NCBI GenBank assembly: GCA_024684515.1
Contig: JAIKWS010000014.1
Span: forward strand, 1-48,747
Reading direction: 5' to 3'
DNA from: Prevotella sp.
Lineage (GTDB): Bacteria; Bacteroidota; Bacteroidia; Bacteroidales; Bacteroidaceae
Length of the DNA stretch: 48,747 nt
Position numbers and translations under genes: made by a program. The notes beneath the pieces are model-generated. The model was given only the letters and a program-made list of their open reading frames with translations, ran no database searches and was not told the DNA's origin. Below, one piece after another: positions 14,334 to 22,546 of this stretch (position 1 is the stretch's first letter; every line of letters begins with the position of its first letter).

Positions 14334-14725
14334 GCAAAAAAATCGTAATTGCAGGCAGATACAGAGAAAAAAATAGGAATAAACTGTTACTGTTCTGTCT
14401 TGTACTGCCCTGAAAACCCGTTTTGCCGCAATCTGCCGACCGTCGCTTGTACCTTGAAAGCCTTGGAATTGTTCTTTTGTTACCGATATCTTTTTCGAAG
14501 ATTAGTTGCAATAATCTTTTTCTGCAGCTTGAAAATCTATTTTCACGACGTGATTATATATTTTCACGTCCTGATTATTTATTTTCACGTCTTGATTATT
14601 TATTTTCACGTCGTGAAAATAGTTTTTTGTCCGTTCGTAATATCTTTTGTAGCACTATTCAAAAGCTTTTCTCCTTCGTAGCAGCAGGATTTGCATTACT
14701 CCCGTTCGAGAAAACTCAAAAATAT
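14334..14725. other. Divergent intergenic region with a phased palindrome array
   Basis: No gene seen. It lies between divergent operons. Apart from promoters at either end, the notable content is the 21-bp array at 14539-14620. Confidence 0.5.
14539..14620. repeat. 21-bp tandem array of ATTTTCACG units
   Basis: ATTTTCACG starts at 14539, 14560, 14581 and 14602, a strict 21-bp period; each unit continues with wCnTGATTATxTa. The last unit closes into a perfect palindrome, ATTTTCACG-T-CGTGAAAAT (14602-14620), followed by AGTTTTTT. It could be an operator array or hairpin. As it lies between divergent genes, it is not an obvious gene terminator. Confidence 0.85.
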
Positions 14726-14757
14726 TTTGGTGTTCTACTTACTTATTCGTACCTTTG
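14726..14757 (+). promoter_or_regulatory. Promoter of the esterase-nucleotidase-like gene
   Basis: TTTG (14726-14729), 20 nt, TACCTTTG (14750-14757); consensus match. The transcript should start near 14764, so ATG 14781 or 14787 is the start, not 14691. Confidence 0.7.
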
Positions 14758-14780
14758 TGGCAGGAAATAGAAAAAGAACA

Positions 14781-15782
14781 ATGAATATGGAGAACAACGG
14801 ATTGAAACAGTTTCCAGAACTGCTGAATGGTAAGACACTGCTTTATGTACATGGCTTTGGAAGCAGTGGTCAGTCAGGTACAGTAAGCCGCCTGCGCACG
14901 GTGTTTCCCAATGCCCGTGTGATAGCTCCCGACCTGCCCATTCATCCCGAGGAGGCCATCAGCCTGCTCCGTCATCTTTGCGAGGAAGAGAAGCCCGACC
15001 TCATCCTGGGCACCTCGATGGGTGGTATGTACACCGAACAGTTGCGGGGCTTCTGGCGCATCTGCACCAATCCGGCACTGATGATTGCCGACACGATGCA
15101 GGCCCACGGCATGACGGGCACGCAGCAGTTTCAGAACCCGCGACAGGATGGGATACAGACGTTCTATGTAGACAAGGCATTGGTGAAGGAGTATCGTCAG
15201 CAGTCGGAACATCGTTTTGAAGATCTTGACGACGAAGACCGGAAGCATGTGTTCGGACTCTTTGGCGATGAGGATACGCTGGTGGACACCTTCGACATCT
15301 TCCACGAACACTATCCGCAGGCTATGCATTTTCATGGGGAGCATCGCATGGACGACCGTTCGTTCATGCACAGTGTGCTGCCAGTGATCCGATGGATAGA
15401 CGATCTTCAGGAGCACCGTGAGCGTCCTATTGTATATATTGGTATGGAAACGCTGGTAGATGGCTATCGGAAGCCTGTCAGCAGTTGCCAGAAGGCTATT
15501 CGCCAGCTCATTGAGCGCTATCAGGTATATTTTGTGGCTCCTGCCGAGAGTTCTGTTCCTTCTGCCTATGCCGATACTACTGCGTGGCTTGAGCAGTATG
15601 TCAACGTGCCCGCCTGGGGACATACGGTGTTTACCAATCAGCGTAGGCTGCTCTATGGCGACTATCTGATTGAGGCCTCTGAGACACGCGAAGCGATGGC
15701 CACAAGTATCGTCTTTGGCGGTGATACCTTCAAGACCTGGGACGACATCATCGATTATTTCCAGCGTCTGGGAGGACAGTAA
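14781..15782 (+). CDS. YqiA-type esterase fused to a degenerate 5'(3')-deoxyribonucleotidase-like domain
   Basis: 333 residues from ATG 14781. The first half is a YqiA/YcfP-type alpha/beta hydrolase: LLYVHGFGSSG (oxyanion region), nucleophile Ser79 in GTSMGG, likely acid Asp in GDEDTLVD (162-169) and likely His188. The second half (about 214-333) resembles NT5C-type deoxynucleotidases at its end: LLYGDYLIEAS and IVFGGDTFKTWDDIIDYF match the family's GDYLIDDR and FGxxxFxxWxxVLxYL. Where the HAD family has DxDG(V/T)LxD, this protein has GMETLVDG (221-228), so the nucleophilic Asp is Gly and the general acid Asp is Glu. The second domain is therefore probably a non-catalytic, perhaps ligand-binding, pseudoenzyme. 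The esterase substrate is unknown. Confidence 0.75.
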   Translation: MNMENNGLKQFPELLNGKTLLYVHGFGSSGQSGTVSRLRTVFPNARVIAPDLPIHPEEAISLLRHLCEEEKPDLILGTSMGGMYTEQLRGFWRICTNPALMIADTMQAHGMTGTQQFQNPRQDGIQTFYVDKALVKEYRQQSEHRFEDLDDEDRKHVFGLFGDEDTLVDTFDIFHEHYPQAMHFHGEHRMDDRSFMHSVLPVIRWIDDLQEHRERPIVYIGMETLVDGYRKPVSSCQKAIRQLIERYQVYFVAPAESSVPSAYADTTAWLEQYVNVPAWGHTVFTNQRRLLYGDYLIEASETREAMATSIVFGGDTFKTWDDIIDYFQRLGGQ

Positions 15783-15807
15783 GGGAGGGGAACTTAATAG
15801 AGCATTC

Positions 15808-18117
15808 CTACAGTGGGTCTACATCATAGTAGAGCTGTAGGGATGCGTATCGCTTGTCTTGCAACATCTGCTGCTGAGCAGCCCGTAGATACTGGCGTAC
15901 GAGTGGCATATCGATGCCCAGCTCAAGTTTCAGCACCAACTTGCGGATGCTGAGCGTCTTCACACGAGCAACGGCAGGCTTGTCGGGTCCTAGCACACGT
16001 CCACCGAACCACTGTCGGAGACGTGCTCCCAGATCATAGCCTGCCGACTCGGCAATAGCATCTTTAGGATGTTTGAGGAAGACGTTGATGATATGATAGT
16101 ATGGCGGGTAGTGGAAAGCCTGCCTCTCGGCAATCTGGTCGTGGTAGAAGGCCAGGTAGTCGTTGTGCACCACCTGGCTGATGAGTTCGAGGTTGGGTTG
16201 CCTTGTCTGTAGTACCACCAGTCCACGCTTGCCCTTCCGTCCTGCTCGTCCGCTGACCTGTGCCATCATCATGAAAGCATGTTCGTAGGCTCTGAAGTCG
16301 GGATAGTTGAGCATGATGTCTGCATTGAGGATACCCACTACGCTGACCTTGTCGAAATCGAGGCCCTTGGTGACCATCTGCGTGCCGATGAGCAGGTTTG
16401 TACGGCCTGCCGAGAAATCGCTGATGAGCCGTTCGTAGGCCAGTCGCGTGCGGGTGGTATCGAGGTCCATGCGTGCGATGCGCGCCATTGGGAAGATGTC
16501 GCGTACCTGGTCTTCGATCTTCTCTGTACCATAGCCCCGCCCCTGCAGTTGCTTGCTGCCGCAGGCTGGACATTCGGCAGGTATACGGTAGGTGTTGCCG
16601 CAGTAGTGGCATGTCAGCTGGTTCATACTGCGGTGCAGCGTGAGTGATACATCACAGTGTTCACAGCGTGGTACCCATCCGCACTGACGACATTCCATCA
16701 TGGGTGCCCATCCCCGTCGGTTCTGGAAGAGAATGGCCTGCTGCCCGCTTTCCAGGGCTTCGCGGACGCGTGTGAGCAACAGTGGTGAGAACGGTCCGTT
16801 CATCATCTTGCGTCGTTGCAGGTCCTGTGTGTCTACTACTTGTATTTCTGGAAGTTCAATGCCCTGATAGCGCTGGTTGAGCTCTACGTGTCCGTATTTT
16901 CCTGTCATCGCATTGTGATAAGTCTCCAGAGACGGTGTGGCAGTGCCGAGAAGCACTTTGGGCATTGCTGGCTCGCTGTCAGCAGCCTGTGTTGCCTTTC
17001 TCAGCATCGTAGCCATCATGATGGCAGCCGACCGTGCGTGATACCGTGGGGCAGGATCTTGCTGTTTGAAACTCGTCTCATGCTCTTCGTCCACGATGAT
17101 GAGTCCCAGGTGCTGGAAGGGGAGGAAGATAGCGGAGCGAACACCAAGGATGATGTCATAGGGATGGGCAGAGAGTTGTTTTTGCCATATCTCCACACGT
17201 TCGGCATCGCTGTATTTGGAGTGGTAGATGCCTAGCCGATTACCGAAGACGCGATGCAGACGGTCCATCATTTGTACGGTCAGCGCTATCTCGGGCACCA
17301 GGTAGAGAACTTGACGATGCTGGTCTATCTCCCGCTGAATGAGATGTATGTATATCTCTGTCTTACCGCTGCCGGTGACGCCGTGCAGCAGGGTGACCTG
17401 CCTTTTCATGAAGGAGAAGAGCAGCTGATTATAGGCGTCGTCCTGCGGGACGCTCATCTGCTTGATGAGCTCGGGATGAGGCTCTCCGCTGCGGTTCAAC
17501 CGGCTTACCTCCACCTCGTAGGTCTCGAGCATACCCCGTTTTACGAGTAGGTTCAGCGTAGGTAGTGTGGCTCCTGAGGTGTTCATCAGTTCTTCGCGTG
17601 TAACTTCAGCACCACGGAACTGTTCGTCATTCCCAGTTATGAGGTCCCAGCCCGATAGTTGCAGATAGGCAACGAAAGCCTCCTGTTGCTTGGGAGCGCG
17701 GGTCAGCATGTTGAGGGCCACGTGGAGTGTGGTCTCATTGCGATAGGGTTCGGTAAGGCGGATATAGGTCTCTGTGCGCGGCTTGTAACCCTCTTCAGCT
17801 TTCAGTCCGGCTGGCAGTGCTGCCTTCAGTACATCGCCAAGGGGCGACATGTAGTATTCGGCAATCCATTGCCAGAGTCGCAGCTGCTGCTCTAGGAGGA
17901 TGGGCTTGTCGTCCATGAGTGCTGTCAATGGCTTGATGGTGTAGCCGGTAGGCTTCTGATCGTGAAGCTTTGCCACGATTCCCACATAGCTCTTGTTGCG
18001 TCCGAAGGGTACTAGCACACGCATACCCCGCTGTATCTGCTGTTCCATGACCGATGGTACGGAATATGTGAACAGGCCATCGAGGGGTAGGGGGAGTATC
18101 ACGTCGGCATATATCAT
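15808..18117 (-). CDS. priA: Primosomal protein N' (replication restart helicase)
   Basis: 769 residues from ATG 18117 (MIYADVILPLPLDGLFTYSVP, the canonical PriA opening); the longer ORF to 18261 overlaps the upstream gene. It has a 3'BD domain, Walker A GVTGSGKTE, DEEHE, a zinc module with eight Cys in four CxxC pairs (CRQC, CEHC, CHYC, CPAC), and helicase C-terminal motifs (TQMVTKGLDFDKV, QVSGRAGR). PriA binds abandoned forks and reloads DnaB. It converges on the esterase-fusion gene and follows the outer-membrane barrel gene by 83 bp, so it may be read through from the secretion operon. Confidence 0.96.
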   Translation of the reverse strand: MIYADVILPLPLDGLFTYSVPSVMEQQIQRGMRVLVPFGRNKSYVGIVAKLHDQKPTGYTIKPLTALMDDKPILLEQQLRLWQWIAEYYMSPLGDVLKAALPAGLKAEEGYKPRTETYIRLTEPYRNETTLHVALNMLTRAPKQQEAFVAYLQLSGWDLITGNDEQFRGAEVTREELMNTSGATLPTLNLLVKRGMLETYEVEVSRLNRSGEPHPELIKQMSVPQDDAYNQLLFSFMKRQVTLLHGVTGSGKTEIYIHLIQREIDQHRQVLYLVPEIALTVQMMDRLHRVFGNRLGIYHSKYSDAERVEIWQKQLSAHPYDIILGVRSAIFLPFQHLGLIIVDEEHETSFKQQDPAPRYHARSAAIMMATMLRKATQAADSEPAMPKVLLGTATPSLETYHNAMTGKYGHVELNQRYQGIELPEIQVVDTQDLQRRKMMNGPFSPLLLTRVREALESGQQAILFQNRRGWAPMMECRQCGWVPRCEHCDVSLTLHRSMNQLTCHYCGNTYRIPAECPACGSKQLQGRGYGTEKIEDQVRDIFPMARIARMDLDTTRTRLAYERLISDFSAGRTNLLIGTQMVTKGLDFDKVSVVGILNADIMLNYPDFRAYEHAFMMMAQVSGRAGRKGKRGLVVLQTRQPNLELISQVVHNDYLAFYHDQIAERQAFHYPPYYHIINVFLKHPKDAIAESAGYDLGARLRQWFGGRVLGPDKPAVARVKTLSIRKLVLKLELGIDMPLVRQYLRAAQQQMLQDKRYASLQLYYDVDPL

Positions 18118-18200
18118 TGCAGTATTGTGTGTAGAAGTGAAAAACGAGTGCCGGCAGACGAGCCATGCAAAAGAGGGGGATTCGTGATGTGCGATGTTTC

Positions 18201-18857
18201 TCAGAAGTAATAGGCCACGGATATGCGCCATGCATTGGTGCGCGACTTGGCGTGATTCCACGTCTCGTCTTTCAGTCCGTCGCCCAGCTGCTGCCAGGTG
18301 AAATCGGCCGTCTTACTGATGGGGATATTATAGTACAGCGCACCTTCGAAATGCTTTGCGAAGTTGATGCCGAATCCCAGGTTGACGCTGAGCATCGTCT
18401 CTTGAAGCGAGAACTGCTTCAGTGTGCCATCCTTTCCAAACCATTGCTCTACGTCATCACCGATGTTGAAACTGAACTGCGGTCCCGCCAAGATGAAAAT
18501 CCCCAGCGCATCGCCAATGCCGGCTCCCAGTCGTGCATCGCCCTGTAGTATCAGGCTCTGCTGATGGAATGTGGACTCGTCAACCTTGAGGTCGCGCTGG
18601 TCATAGAGACCGCTGACGTTGACGCTGAGTCCTGTTACAGGCAATTCTATCTTCACTGTAGGTCCGACGAAGAATCCCATGCGATTGGATTTGTCCAGGT
18701 CGTCGGTGTTGAATTCCATGTTGGCTAACTGGAAGCCCCCCTTGACGCCAATCTTTATCTGTGCTGTGGCGCTGCCGCATGTCAGAAATGCAATGATAAA
18801 AGACACGCTGAGCATTTTTGTCCATCTGTTCCTGAAAAAAGAGATGATTTCCTGCAT
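18201..18857 (-). CDS. Outer-membrane beta-barrel protein (OMP_b-brl_2/PorT-like)
   Basis: 218 residues (or 204 from Met15). A signal peptide (MLSVSFIIAFLTCGSATAQ after an N-terminal extension) is followed by alternating amphipathic strands, starting IKIGVKGGFQLANMEF and ending in the aromatic WRISVAYYF typical of Bam-assembled barrels. An eight-stranded porin-family barrel of the OMP_b-brl_2 type is likely; database entries often call these PorT-family or porin-family. Its position right after gldN suggests a role near the T9SS, but orthology to PorT itself is not shown. Confidence 0.75.
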   Translation of the reverse strand: MQEIISFFRNRWTKMLSVSFIIAFLTCGSATAQIKIGVKGGFQLANMEFNTDDLDKSNRMGFFVGPTVKIELPVTGLSVNVSGLYDQRDLKVDESTFHQQSLILQGDARLGAGIGDALGIFILAGPQFSFNIGDDVEQWFGKDGTLKQFSLQETMLSVNLGFGINFAKHFEGALYYNIPISKTADFTWQQLGDGLKDETWNHAKSRTNAWRISVAYYF

Positions 18858-18929
18858 ATCGTTGTCGTCTTTATTTGTTGCTTACTTTGTGCTTGTAGCT
18901 GCTAGCGATGAGGGTAGGGTGGGATGAGT

Positions 18930-20000
18930 CTAGTGGCGCTCGCGTCTGACTGATACACGTGCTGGCTGTGTACCTCCCGAGCTGCCGCTGGAACGCTCGC
19001 GACGGGTACGCACGCGTTCTTTCTTCTCCTTCTTGCTGGTCTCCTTGGCCAGTTTCGGATCGGCATTGGCGATGCTGTCGAGTGAGTCCTTGCGGGCTTT
19101 GTCACCAAAGAGGTTGTTGCGAAAAGCCTCCAGCTCGGCCTCGATGCGCAGCTGCTCGGCAGAATATTTCGCACTGTCGCCCTCTGCCATCTGTGCCAGC
19201 GTCTTGCCCAGACGGTTGGCGGTCTTGTAGATCTTTCCCTTGTACTTGTTCAGCGTGAAGTAGTCGTCGAGATTCATGACGGCCGCATCGTTCACATCGC
19301 TCGTCTTCACCTCCTGGCGGCTGAGATAGGGCTCCACCTCGCTGTATTTCACCCAGAAGAGAGGGTACTTGGCAGCCTCGCCACCAAAGTCGTCTTCACG
19401 CAGCATGACGGGACAGAAGGCGATGGGCTTGATGTGGAACGAGGAGTTGGCCTGGTCGAAATAGGCACACTCCTTGAGGTAGTAGAGTTTCACCTCGGCC
19501 GAGGGGATGTCGCTGTTGTCCACGCGCAGCTTGCCCTGCTGTTCCTCGTACATGATATGATAGTTGTCGAGCAGGCTCTTCATGTCGACCTTTGCTGACG
19601 GTTCTAGCACCTCGTTGCCATCGAGATTGTACTCATAGACGGGAATATATCCGTTGAGTGCCAGTTTGAAAACGTAGGTAAACAGGTTCAGACGTCGTCC
19701 CTGTGGCTCCACAGGGTCATAAAGTCCGGCATTCTCCTCGAGGCTGAGGTCTATCTCGCGATAGATGTCGCGCCGCCACACCACATCCTCAGGCATATCG
19801 AGTGCTGTAGGGTATTGTATGCGCATGCGCTGCGTCATACCTCCCTGCTGGGTCTGCTGCGCCTGCTGGGTCTGCTGTTGCGCCTGCTGCGTCTGTTGCG
19901 CTCGCTGTGCCTGTTGGTTGCGCCGCTGCTTAGGCTGCGCGAAGGCCGTGATCACAGTCAGCGATATTGTCAATACTAAAGCAAATCTCTTCATATTCAT
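18930..20000 (-). CDS. gldN: Type IX secretion system protein GldN/PorN
   Basis: 356 residues from 20000 (354 from ATG 19994). A signal peptide ending AFAQ leads to a Gln/Ala-rich low-complexity stretch (about 25-55), then the GldN domain: MPEDVVWRRDIYREIDLSLEENAGLYDP, LFTYVFKLALNGYIPVYEY, IMYEEQQGKL and VMLREDDFGGE. GldN/PorN forms with GldK/PorK the periplasmic ring under the outer membrane that is needed for secretion. The Lys/Arg-rich tail (KKEKKERVRTRRERSS...) is long and basic. It lies 38 bp after gldM. Confidence 0.95.
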   Translation of the reverse strand: MNMKRFALVLTISLTVITAFAQPKQRRNQQAQRAQQTQQAQQQTQQAQQTQQGGMTQRMRIQYPTALDMPEDVVWRRDIYREIDLSLEENAGLYDPVEPQGRRLNLFTYVFKLALNGYIPVYEYNLDGNEVLEPSAKVDMKSLLDNYHIMYEEQQGKLRVDNSDIPSAEVKLYYLKECAYFDQANSSFHIKPIAFCPVMLREDDFGGEAAKYPLFWVKYSEVEPYLSRQEVKTSDVNDAAVMNLDDYFTLNKYKGKIYKTANRLGKTLAQMAEGDSAKYSAEQLRIEAELEAFRNNLFGDKARKDSLDSIANADPKLAKETSKKEKKERVRTRRERSSGSSGGTQPARVSVRRERH

Positions 20001-20038
20001 TATTTCGTTTAAATCATTTCAACGTCCCCTGGTGAGTG

Positions 20039-21598
20039 TCATTGTACCTTGATCTCCATAGCCGTGGGCAGTGTACGCTCGATGCCGTCGGGACCGATAG
20101 CGGTGACACGTGAGATGTAGAAGCGTCGGCCGCGTGACAGTCTGCGGAACTGGTCTTTCTGTGCTGACGAGAAGTTGGCACCATCGCTGGCCAGTGGCTT
20201 GGCGTTGCCCATATTGTCGAAGAACACCGTCTCGAACGACAGCACGCGGAAACCGATGTCCAGAATGCCGTCATCAATAGCAGCACCAATGGTCTCTGCC
20301 GCCATGAGGCTGGCCTTATACATGCCGCCACCTTTGAAACGTGTGGGGTTGCCTGCATCGTCCTTGATGTCGATATAGGGGGTGGGGTCGGGCAGCTTGC
20401 GCACACGGAAGGTGAACGATCCCATTGTCTGTGGACGTCCCGTGTTGGTGGAGGTGACGGTGATAACGGCGTCCTGACCAATCTTCGAAGGATGGGCGAT
20501 GTACTTGCCTGCACCATTGGGAGTCAGTGTGCCGTTGGTCATTGAGGCTGAGATCTTACTCAGGGGAACACCTGGAACGCTGACGCTGATGGGGTTGTTA
20601 TAGCCGGCATAGAGCATGCGTGTAAGGTCGGCACTGACGGTGGCCGAGGGCTCCACCACGGTGTATTTCTGTTCGAAGTCGCGGCGTATGGGGTCACCAT
20701 TGCCGTTGATGGTCTGGATATAGCCGCTCAGGGTGAAGTCACCGGTGCGAGAGGTTACTGTTTCATAGACATTGTTGGGCAGGTCCACCTTGCGTCCACC
20801 GATATAGATTTCTGGTACCTGTGTGGTGTCGATAGCTGCCATCACGATATGTGCCGAGAAACGATCGCCCTGTACGATGGTCTGTGAATTGGGGATGACG
20901 AAGGCGTCGAGTGCGTTCACACGGATATCCTTTACGTCGATGTTCTGCACCAGTGTGTGCAGCACCTCTTTCTCTGCGTTACGCACATCGTTCTGCAGTT
21001 TGGTAAGCATGGTGATAGATGCTACTGCAGGCATCGCCTCGAACATGTATTCCTGCCAGTTCTTGCCTAGTATGCCTTGCGGAACAGCGGTAGTCAGGTC
21101 GCTGGCTATGTGGGCTTTCTTTGTAGAGTCGGTGACCATTGTCAGGATGCCTTCACGATAGGTGTCGATGGCCTTTTTCAGTTCCTCGCCCCGTCCTCGT
21201 CCTGGAGCCAGCATGATCTGGTTGGCGGCTTCCAGGTCTTCCTTGTTCTGCAGACTCTCAGGGTTGCCGTCTTCACCATCAGCCTCTTTCGCGATAGCCA
21301 TTTTCAGCTCTGTGGCTAGTGAGTAGAGGGCTTCGCTCATCTGCTTCACCTGCATGGCCTTGTCGTACCATTGGCTGACCTTCTGTGGGTTGGCAGCCAT
21401 CTGGTCTTCAAAGTCCTTGTATATGGCCAGATTCTCCTGTGCTGCGTTCTCTGTAGTGCGGTTAAGGCTTTCCTGTACGATGGCGAAGCCGTTGAGCACT
21501 TCGTTCGAGACGTTCAGCGCCAGCATAGCCATCAACACGACATACATCAGGTTGATCATTTTCTGGCGTGGGGATACTGGTCTTTTTCTTATTGCCAT
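20039..21598 (-). CDS. gldM: Type IX secretion/gliding motor protein GldM/PorM
   Basis: 519 residues, normal length. The N-terminus MAIRKRPVSPRQKMINLMYVV... contains the single transmembrane helix that pairs with GldL in the proton-driven inner-membrane motor. A long periplasmic part follows (helical bundle, then immunoglobulin-like domains). GldM spans the periplasm to the GldK/N ring and passes on torque or conformational energy. It is 60 bp after gldL in the porP-gldK-L-M-N order known from Porphyromonas gingivalis. Confidence 0.96.
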   Translation of the reverse strand: MAIRKRPVSPRQKMINLMYVVLMAMLALNVSNEVLNGFAIVQESLNRTTENAAQENLAIYKDFEDQMAANPQKVSQWYDKAMQVKQMSEALYSLATELKMAIAKEADGEDGNPESLQNKEDLEAANQIMLAPGRGRGEELKKAIDTYREGILTMVTDSTKKAHIASDLTTAVPQGILGKNWQEYMFEAMPAVASITMLTKLQNDVRNAEKEVLHTLVQNIDVKDIRVNALDAFVIPNSQTIVQGDRFSAHIVMAAIDTTQVPEIYIGGRKVDLPNNVYETVTSRTGDFTLSGYIQTINGNGDPIRRDFEQKYTVVEPSATVSADLTRMLYAGYNNPISVSVPGVPLSKISASMTNGTLTPNGAGKYIAHPSKIGQDAVITVTSTNTGRPQTMGSFTFRVRKLPDPTPYIDIKDDAGNPTRFKGGGMYKASLMAAETIGAAIDDGILDIGFRVLSFETVFFDNMGNAKPLASDGANFSSAQKDQFRRLSRGRRFYISRVTAIGPDGIERTLPTAMEIKVQ

Positions 21599-21658
21599 TT
21601 CTTATGGGGGTTATAGAAAATGAGTAAAAGACGTTAGCTTTTCTCCTTGTTCTGTCGT

Positions 21659-22510
21659 TTACAATGTTGGAGGGGTCTTGGGCATGTTGACGGTCATAGC
21701 TTCGATCATACGGGTGTAGATCTTGTTCAGCTCTGCTATCTGTTCGGCCATACGCTTCGACTGTTCGTTGATCTGGTCGATCGTGCCAATCTGCTGGCTG
21801 GCGCCCTTGAGTTGCATCTCGTAGACCTTGCAGATGCCTGTCAGCGTGCGGTTGAGGTTCTCCATCTCCTCGCTGTCGCGTGTCAGACGTTCGCTCTGCT
21901 CTGAAACTTTCTTCAGGGTCTCAGTCAGGTTCTTCAGCTGCTCCACATAGTTTTGTGTGGCCTCTTCCATCTCCTCAGGATCGATGTCGGGCAACTCCGG
22001 CTGGTTGACGGTTCCGATAATGCCACCAGCTATGACGGGAGTTCCTGCAACAGCTGCAGCCTCTGCATGGCCCTCGACAGCCTCTCCTGCTTCTGTTGAT
22101 GCTGCTACGCCAGATGAAGCACCACCGCCTCCGATGACGATGGTTCCGCCACCGATACTGCCACCGCCAGTAATGCCGCCACCACCAGTACCTATCACGG
22201 CAGCCGCCTGTCCACTGGCAACGCCAGTCTCGTTTTCGTCGTCAACGACGTGTGTAGGAAGTTCCTTACCGTCTTCGGTCTTGTCGAAGGGACGGTCGAA
22301 GCCAGCAATGAAGAATACCAGAACCTCGGTTCCCATACCGAGGAACAGCATCAGGTTGGCGCCAGGCAGGTGGGTGAGCTTGAAGAGTGCGCCTAGAATG
22401 ACGATAGAGGCGCCCCAGCTGTAGGCATAGTTCATAAACGTCTGACCAGGCACGCTATCGAGCCATTTCTGCAGACGGTAGATGGGATTGAATTTGCTAT
22501 ACTTTGTCAT
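21659..22510 (-). CDS. gldL: Type IX secretion/gliding motor protein GldL/PorL
   Basis: 283 residues. Two transmembrane helices include the signature NYAYSWGASIVILGALFKLTH and LPGANLMLFLGMGTEVLVFF, whose buried acidic residue carries protons in the motor. A Gly/Ala-rich insertion (about residues 105-175: GTGGGGITGGGSIGGG..., ASSGVAASTEAGEAVEGHAEA) separates them from the cytoplasmic coiled coil (about 185-270). This low-complexity linker looks longer than usual. Same operon as gldM. Confidence 0.95.
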   Translation of the reverse strand: MTKYSKFNPIYRLQKWLDSVPGQTFMNYAYSWGASIVILGALFKLTHLPGANLMLFLGMGTEVLVFFIAGFDRPFDKTEDGKELPTHVVDDENETGVASGQAAAVIGTGGGGITGGGSIGGGTIVIGGGGASSGVAASTEAGEAVEGHAEAAAVAGTPVIAGGIIGTVNQPELPDIDPEEMEEATQNYVEQLKNLTETLKKVSEQSERLTRDSEEMENLNRTLTGICKVYEMQLKGASQQIGTIDQINEQSKRMAEQIAELNKIYTRMIEAMTVNMPKTPPTL

Positions 22511-22546
22511 TGGGATAGGGTTGTTGAGTTTGGTTGGTAGGGTGTT

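Noticed and set aside
14602..14628. Rho-independent terminator (palindrome followed by T-run)
   Set aside because: It lies between divergent operons with no gene ending there, and the stem is the last unit of a repeat array; a terminator role is not supported.
18201..18857. Naming the barrel gene porT
   Set aside because: Only a general small-barrel pattern is visible; specific PorT residues could not be confirmed.
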